This document shows positions 29,450 to 32,971 of a stretch of 32,971 nucleotides of DNA, piece by piece. The stretch is from Mycobacterium sp. E740 (GTDB taxonomy: Bacteria; Actinomycetota; Actinomycetes; Mycobacteriales; Mycobacteriaceae). The position numbers were made by a program, and so were the translations under genes. The notes below the pieces were generated by a model. The model searched no databases. It was not told the DNA's origin and worked only from the letters and a program-made list of their open reading frames with translations. The first letter of the stretch is position 1, and the number at the start of each line of letters is the position of its first letter. The stretch is from contig NZ_LZKP01000105.1 of assembly GCF_001672895.1 (NCBI RefSeq), positions 1-32,971 on the forward strand, in the 5' to 3' direction.

Positions 29450-30241
29450 GTGCCCACGCCTCGAGAACTCGAACTGGCCGAAGCGCTGGGCGTCGTGCGG
29501 GCGCGGCTCGCCGCCGCCGCCCGGGCCGCCGGACGCGAAATCGACGAAATTGAACTGCTGCCGGTGACCAAATTCTTTCCCGCCGCCGATGTCGTTGTTC
29601 TGCGCCGGTTGGGCTGCGAGTCCTTCGGCGAGTCACGCGCCCAGGAAGCGGCGGAAAAAGTAGAAGAAATTGCTTCGATGCAGGGTGTCCCCGACATTCG
29701 CTGGCACATGGTCGGGCGGATACAACGCAACAAGGCGCGGGCCGTCGCGGGCTGGGCGTACGCGGCGCACTCGGTCGACAGCCGCAGACTGATAGACGCG
29801 CTGAGCCGGGCCGCGGCCGACGCCCTCGAGGAGGGTCGGCGCGCAGAACCGCTACGGGTCTTCCTTCAGTTGAGCCTCGACGGCGACGAGAGCCGGGGCG
29901 GGGTCGACATCGACAACCCCGAACTCGTCGACGAACTGTGCGCGGCCGTACACGACGCCGACGGGCTGGAGTTCGTCGGCCTAATGGCGGTCCCTCCGCT
30001 GGGTGCGGATGCCGACGACGCGTTCGCCCGACTGCATGCCGAGCACCGGCGACTACAGGCCGGCTACCCACAGCGCCTCGGCTTGTCGGCCGGGATGTCG
30101 GGCGACCTCGAGGCGGCTGTCAAACACGGCTCGACGTGTGTGCGTGTCGGTACCGCGTTATTGGGGCAACGTCCTCTACCGTCACCAGAAGTTGTCACTC
30201 CAGTCACATATTCATCACAGACACCACAGTCCAGGGCGTGA
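29450..30241 (+). CDS. PLP homeostasis protein, YggS/PLPBP family
   Basis: A 263-residue alanine-racemase-fold protein that binds pyridoxal 5'-phosphate through K41 (LLPVTKFFP) and buffers free PLP; it has no known enzyme activity. Other family blocks are [53 protein letters not shown] and RVGTALLG. It corresponds to Rv2148c. The GTG start follows the yfiH stop by 9 bp with AGGGA upstream. The last 20 residues are a non-conserved tail running up to the sepF leader. Confidence 0.92.
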   Translation: MPTPRELELAEALGVVRARLAAAARAAGREIDEIELLPVTKFFPAADVVVLRRLGCESFGESRAQEAAEKVEEIASMQGVPDIRWHMVGRIQRNKARAVAGWAYAAHSVDSRRLIDALSRAAADALEEGRRAEPLRVFLQLSLDGDESRGGVDIDNPELVDELCAAVHDADGLEFVGLMAVPPLGADADDAFARLHAEHRRLQAGYPQRLGLSAGMSGDLEAAVKHGSTCVRVGTALLGQRPLPSPEVVTPVTYSSQTPQSRA

Positions 30242-30254
30242 GAAGGGTCGGGCG

Positions 30255-30905
30255 ATGAGCACACTGCACAAGGTCAAGGCGTACTTCGGTATGGCTCCGA
30301 TGGATGACTACGACGACGAGTACTACGAGGACGACGATCGCGGCGCCTCCCGTGGGTATTCGCGCCGCAGCCGCGACGACCGCTTCGACGACGACGGTTA
30401 CCTGGATCGGGGGAGCGCGGGTCATCGGGGCTACGACGACCGCGAATACGACGACGCACCGGCCGGCTACCGCGGCGGCTATGACGACCGGTTCGAGCCG
30501 AGGCTTCGCGCCCCGCGCGAATTCGACCGTCCCGCACCGCGATTCGCTCCCATGCGCGGCGCCACCCGTGGCGCACTGGCGATGGACCCGCGCCGGATGG
30601 CCGAGCTCTTCGAGGCCGGCAGCCCGTTGTCGAAGATCACGACGCTGCGGCCGAAGGACTACAGCGAGGCCCGCACGATCGGTGAGCGGTTCCGCGACGG
30701 CACTCCGGTGATCATGGACCTGGTGTCGATGGACAACGCCGACGCCAAGCGGCTGGTCGACTTCGCCGCCGGCCTGGCGTTCGCGCTGCGGGGCTCGTTC
30801 GACAAGGTCGCCACCAAGGTGTTCCTGCTGTCGCCCGCGGACATCGACGTCAGTGCCGAGGAGCGCCGCCGCATCGCCGAGGCCGGCTTCTACGCCTATC
30901 AGTAG
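30255..30905 (+). CDS. sepF: Z-ring membrane anchor SepF
   Basis: A 216-residue protein. The first helix ([13 protein letters not shown]) is the membrane-binding peptide. A long disordered linker rich in Asp, Arg, Tyr and Gly covers about residues 15-105, and the conserved SepF domain follows ([54 protein letters not shown]). SepF binds the FtsZ C-terminal peptide and is essential in mycobacteria, which lack FtsA. The ATG at 30255 is preceded by GAAGGG and gives the conserved start; the frame is open further upstream into yggS, which I reject. Confidence 0.95.
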   Translation: MSTLHKVKAYFGMAPMDDYDDEYYEDDDRGASRGYSRRSRDDRFDDDGYLDRGSAGHRGYDDREYDDAPAGYRGGYDDRFEPRLRAPREFDRPAPRFAPMRGATRGALAMDPRRMAELFEAGSPLSKITTLRPKDYSEARTIGERFRDGTPVIMDLVSMDNADAKRLVDFAAGLAFALRGSFDKVATKVFLLSPADIDVSAEERRRIAEAGFYAYQ

Positions 30906-30914
30906 CAGTCTCGC

Positions 30915-30990
30915 CGGGCAGGTAGGCTGGCGTCGCACCTCGGGCGTGACCAGCCACGAGGGGCGGTATCTGATGTCACACCCCTGCCCG
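30915..30990 (+). repeat. Inverted repeat with possible -10 in the sepF-YggT gap
   Basis: CGGGCAGG (30915-30922) is repeated inverted as CCTGCCCG (30983-30990). A TAGGCT (30923-30928) right after the first arm fits a -10 element. It could be a leader hairpin or operator of the YggT-family gene. Confidence 0.35.
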
Positions 30991-31007
30991 TAGCGAGGTC
31001 GGCTCCC

Positions 31008-31298
31008 TTGTCGCTGTTCTTCGAAATCCTTGGCTTCGCGCTGTTCGTGTTCTGGCTGCTGCTGATCGCCCGGATCGTCGTGGAGTTCATCAGATCCTTC
31101 TCACGGGACTGGCATCCCAAGGGCGTGACGGTGGTGGTCCTGGAGACGATCATGACGGTGACAGACCCGCCGGTGAAATTGCTGCGTCGCCTGATTCCGC
31201 AGCTGACGATAGGTGCGGTGCGTTTCGACCTGTCGATCATGGTGCTGTTGCTCGTCGCCTTCATCGGCATGCAACTCGCGTTCGGGGCGGCCGCCTGA
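31008..31298 (+). CDS. YggT/YlmG-family membrane protein (Rv2146c-like)
   Basis: A 96-residue protein with two hydrophobic regions (about 4-27 and 72-93). Between them is the family motif VLETIMTVTDPPVKLLRRLIPQ, which contains the conserved D-P-hydrophobic-L-R-R-h-I-P signature. YlmG proteins are encoded between sepF and divIVA in many Gram-positive bacteria and are thought to help envelope assembly or osmotic tolerance; the mechanism is unknown. The start is TTG at 31008, chosen because it yields the standard length; the ribosome site is weak (GAGG about ten bases upstream). Confidence 0.9.
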   Translation: MSLFFEILGFALFVFWLLLIARIVVEFIRSFSRDWHPKGVTVVVLETIMTVTDPPVKLLRRLIPQLTIGAVRFDLSIMVLLLVAFIGMQLAFGAAA

Positions 31299-31400
31299 GC
31301 CACCGCCGGATGTGTGAAATTCGGTCTTAATTTCATCCTCTTCTGCAACGGCCGCGTCTGCTGTGACAGGATGGACGCCAGTTACGTTCCACCCACGCTC

Positions 31401-31406
31401 TACACT
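31401..31406 (+). promoter_or_regulatory. -10 element for wag31
   Basis: TACACT fits TANNNT well, in the 145-bp gap before wag31. It would start transcription near 31413 with a leader of about 31 bases that includes AAGGGGG. No strong -35 is evident. Confidence 0.45.
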
Positions 31407-31443
31407 TCGAGACGTTGACTGTCCAGACTTCAAGGGGGCGACG

Positions 31444-32253
31444 ATGCCGCTCACACCCGCCGACGTTCACAACGTCGCGTTCAGCAAGCCGCCCATCGGC
31501 AAGCGCGGTTACAACGAGGACGAGGTCGACGCGTTCCTCGACCTGGTGGAGAACGAGCTGACGCGGCTCATCGAGGAGAACGCCGACCTGCGTCAGCGTG
31601 TCGCCGAGCTGGACCAGGAGTTGGCCTCCGGCGGCGGTGGCGGCACCAGCCAGTCGACGCAGGCCATGCCGGTCTACGAACAGCCCGCCGCCGAGCCGGC
31701 TCCGGCACCCACTCCGCAGCCGGCGTACGAGGCGCCGTCGGCGCAGGCCAACGAGGACCAGGCGCTCAAGGCGGCCAAGGTGCTGAGCCTGGCCCAGGAC
31801 ACCGCGGACCGGTTGACCGGCACCGCCAGGGCTGAGTCGGAGAAACTGCTCGCCGATGCACGCGCGCAGGCCGACGCGTTGGTCAGCGAGGCCCGCCAGA
31901 CCGCCGAGACCACGGTCACCGAGGCACGCCAGCGCGCCGACGCCATGCTCGCCGACGCGCAGACCCGGTCGGAGGCCCAGCTTCGGCAGGCGCAGGAGAA
32001 GGCCGACGCGCTGCAAGCCGACGCGGAGCGCAAGCACTCCGAGATCATGGGCACCATCAACCAGCAGCGCACCGTGCTGGAAGGCCGCCTCGAGCAGCTG
32101 CGCACCTTCGAACGCGAATACCGCACCAGGCTCAAGACCTACCTGGAGTCCCAGCTCGAGGAGCTGGGGCAGCGTGGGTCGGCCGCGCCGGTCGACTCCG
32201 GCGCCGGCAACGACGGCGGCGGCTTCAACCAGTTCAATCGCGGCAACAACTGA
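31444..32253 (+). CDS. wag31: Polar growth scaffold Wag31 (DivIVA)
   Basis: A 269-residue coiled-coil protein that gathers at the cell poles and directs peptidoglycan synthesis there. The N-terminal DivIVA domain ([30 protein letters not shown]) with a membrane-binding loop is followed by a first coiled coil (about 33-62). A Gly/Pro/Ala-rich linker (63-107) comes next, then a long coiled coil (about 110-245). T72 in SQSTQAM lines up with the threonine that PknA phosphorylates in M. tuberculosis Wag31 (T73). The end ([19 protein letters not shown]) is conserved. The ATG at 31444 has AAGGGGG upstream. Confidence 0.97.
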   Translation: MPLTPADVHNVAFSKPPIGKRGYNEDEVDAFLDLVENELTRLIEENADLRQRVAELDQELASGGGGGTSQSTQAMPVYEQPAAEPAPAPTPQPAYEAPSAQANEDQALKAAKVLSLAQDTADRLTGTARAESEKLLADARAQADALVSEARQTAETTVTEARQRADAMLADAQTRSEAQLRQAQEKADALQADAERKHSEIMGTINQQRTVLEGRLEQLRTFEREYRTRLKTYLESQLEELGQRGSAAPVDSGAGNDGGGFNQFNRGNN

Positions 32254-32278
32254 ACGCACTTCGACCTGAGGTTGATCA

Positions 32279-32587
32279 ATGCTGATCGTTGCGCTCGTTC
32301 TCGCCGTCATCGGCCTCGCCGCGCTGGTGACGGCGGTGGTCACCAGCAATGCGCTGATCGCCTGGGTGTGTATCGCGGCCAGCCTCATCGGCGTCATCCT
32401 GCTGATCGTCGACGCGGTGCGGGAACGCTCGGCCGGCAGGACCGACCGCGCTGACGAGGACCGTCGGGACGCCGAGCCCGAGGAATACGAGGACTATCCC
32501 GACGACGAGCCCGTCGCCGACGAACGCGAAGTCGACGAAGAGACCACGGTAGTCGAACAGGCCGACTCCGGTGAGGAGCGCCGCTAA
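32279..32587 (+). CDS. Small membrane protein with acidic tail (Rv2144c-like)
   Basis: A 102-residue protein with two transmembrane helices (about 2-21 and 27-46) and a highly acidic cytoplasmic tail of about 50 residues rich in Asp and Glu. It follows wag31 by 25 bp in the same direction, with CTGAGG as a ribosome site, so it is probably co-transcribed. Its function is unknown. Its stop overlaps the stop of the convergent phosphoribosyltransferase gene by 4 bp. Confidence 0.85.
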   Translation: MLIVALVLAVIGLAALVTAVVTSNALIAWVCIAASLIGVILLIVDAVRERSAGRTDRADEDRRDAEPEEYEDYPDDEPVADEREVDEETTVVEQADSGEERR

Positions 32588-32806
32588 ATCGTTGGCGGCG
32601 TGAGTAATTCGCGTACCTCGTCGTCGGTGACCTGATGGAAGTCGACGAACACCTGACCGACGGCTTCGAATCCGGGCGGCATCGCCGCGCAGACCACGTC
32701 GTCGGCTTCCCTCGTTAGCTGCCGGCACGCGGAGGCCGGTCCGACCGGAACTGCGATGACAACTCGAGCCGGCTCCTGTGCCCGCACCGCACGCACCGCC
32801 GCGAGC
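32584..32806 (-). pseudogene. Phosphoribosyltransferase-domain protein, 3' part (broken at a fold-back)
   Basis: The minus strand encodes the last 73 or so residues of a PRTase-fold protein (Rv2143 family by position). It runs from [20 protein letters not shown] to the family's tail (GQVFVDFHQVTDDEVRELL) and a TAG stop. Upstream of 32806 the homology stops abruptly: the preceding codons are the complement of the same gene's own middle part. The nucleotide-binding motif that should precede this part lies on the opposite strand at 32852-32890. The gene as written cannot give a full protein. I see this as an inversion or a chimeric join, not as the natural gene. Confidence 0.8.
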
Positions 32807-32971
32807 GGGTCTACCGCGGTGACCGGGCTCCGATCGAGATCGCCGGCAAGACCGTGATCCTCGTCGACGACGGAATCGCCACCGGCGCCAGCATGCTCGC
32901 GGCGGTGCGTGCGGTGCGGGCACAGGAGCCGGCTCGAGTTGTCATCGCAGTTCCGGTCGGACCGGCCTCCG
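32730..32971. repeat. Perfect 77-bp inverted repeat ending at the last base
   Basis: Bases 32730-32806 are the exact reverse complement of 32895-32971, separated by an 88-bp unique loop. The arms lie in one gene that is written in both directions. Pairing may continue beyond the window. Confidence 0.95.
32800..32971 (+). pseudogene. Phosphoribosyltransferase middle part, opposite orientation, runs off the end
   Basis: The plus strand reads [19 protein letters not shown], then [13 protein letters not shown], the PRPP-binding motif of type I phosphoribosyltransferases (two acidic residues followed by G-I-A-T-G-A), and then [20 protein letters not shown], to the last base. The shared [10 protein letters not shown]...GPAS part equals the start of the minus-strand piece at 32584-32806, so both are parts of one gene. 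There is no start codon of its own. Family function would be salvage or transfer of a phosphoribosyl group; the exact substrate is unknown. Confidence 0.8.

Noticed and set aside
30003..30254. Upstream extension of sepF into the yggS gene
   Set aside because: The conserved SepF membrane-binding start is [11 protein letters not shown] at 30255, and the upstream part is out-of-frame yggS sequence.
32276..32923. Long minus-strand frame at the right end
   Set aside because: It is Arg-rich without motifs, opposes the Rv2144c-like gene, and runs through the fold-back; the phosphoribosyltransferase frames are the meaningful ones.

Overview
The window is a high-GC actinobacterial segment. Gene order and protein motifs place it in the genus Mycobacterium/Mycolicibacterium. 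Read left to right it follows the M. tuberculosis order from about Rv2183c down to Rv2143 (comparison from memory). It lacks several insertions known from the H37Rv locus: the transposase Rv2177c, Rv2172c, IS6110, and PE_PGRS38 through Rv2159c. This looks like a non-tuberculous, probably environmental, mycobacterium.

Left part (1-11.3 kb) is envelope lipid and lipoglycan supply. It holds the end of a conserved hypothetical gene, a PlsC-type acyltransferase, the alpha-1,2-mannosyltransferase MptC (minus strand), a six-pass membrane protein coupled to an atypical 3'-5' exoribonuclease, type II DAHP synthase AroG, a small Cys-containing protein, the kinase PknL (minus), and its DNA-binding partner of the Rv2175c family. 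A minus-strand run follows: GNAT protein, lipoprotein LppM, prenyl diphosphate synthase IdsA2 and the alpha-1,6-mannosyltransferase MptA. IdsA2 could feed the polyprenyl-phosphate-mannose used by MptA and MptC, and PknL probably signals to its divergent neighbour.

Middle part (11.4-28.7 kb) starts with a DUF3040 membrane protein closed by a clear intrinsic terminator. The dcw (division and cell wall) cluster then reads rightward: mraZ, rsmH, ftsL-like, pbpB, murE, murF, murX, murD, ftsW, murG, murC, ftsQ, ftsZ. Most junctions are 4-bp ATGA or GTGA overlaps, so one coupled transcript makes the UDP-MurNAc-pentapeptide/lipid II enzymes together with the septal machinery. MraZ-type repeats precede mraZ. 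The mraZ-rsmH gap contains hairpins that match my recollection of the mraW RNA motif.

Right part (28.7-32.97 kb) holds the post-ftsZ genes yfiH, yggS, sepF, the YggT-family gene, wag31 (DivIVA) and a small membrane protein, which drive Z-ring tethering and polar growth. A phosphoribosyltransferase gene lies at the right edge. It is broken by a fold-back: two overlapping parts of one gene lie in opposite orientation, joined through a perfect 77-bp inverted repeat that reaches the last base. This is most easily explained as a chimeric contig end, less likely as a real inversion.

Besides the fold-back, the most unusual items are an in-frame palindromic insertion in murF, a short island of non-preferred codons in murD, overlapping divergent -10 elements between pknL and the Rv2175c homologue, and a series of probable leaderless starts.
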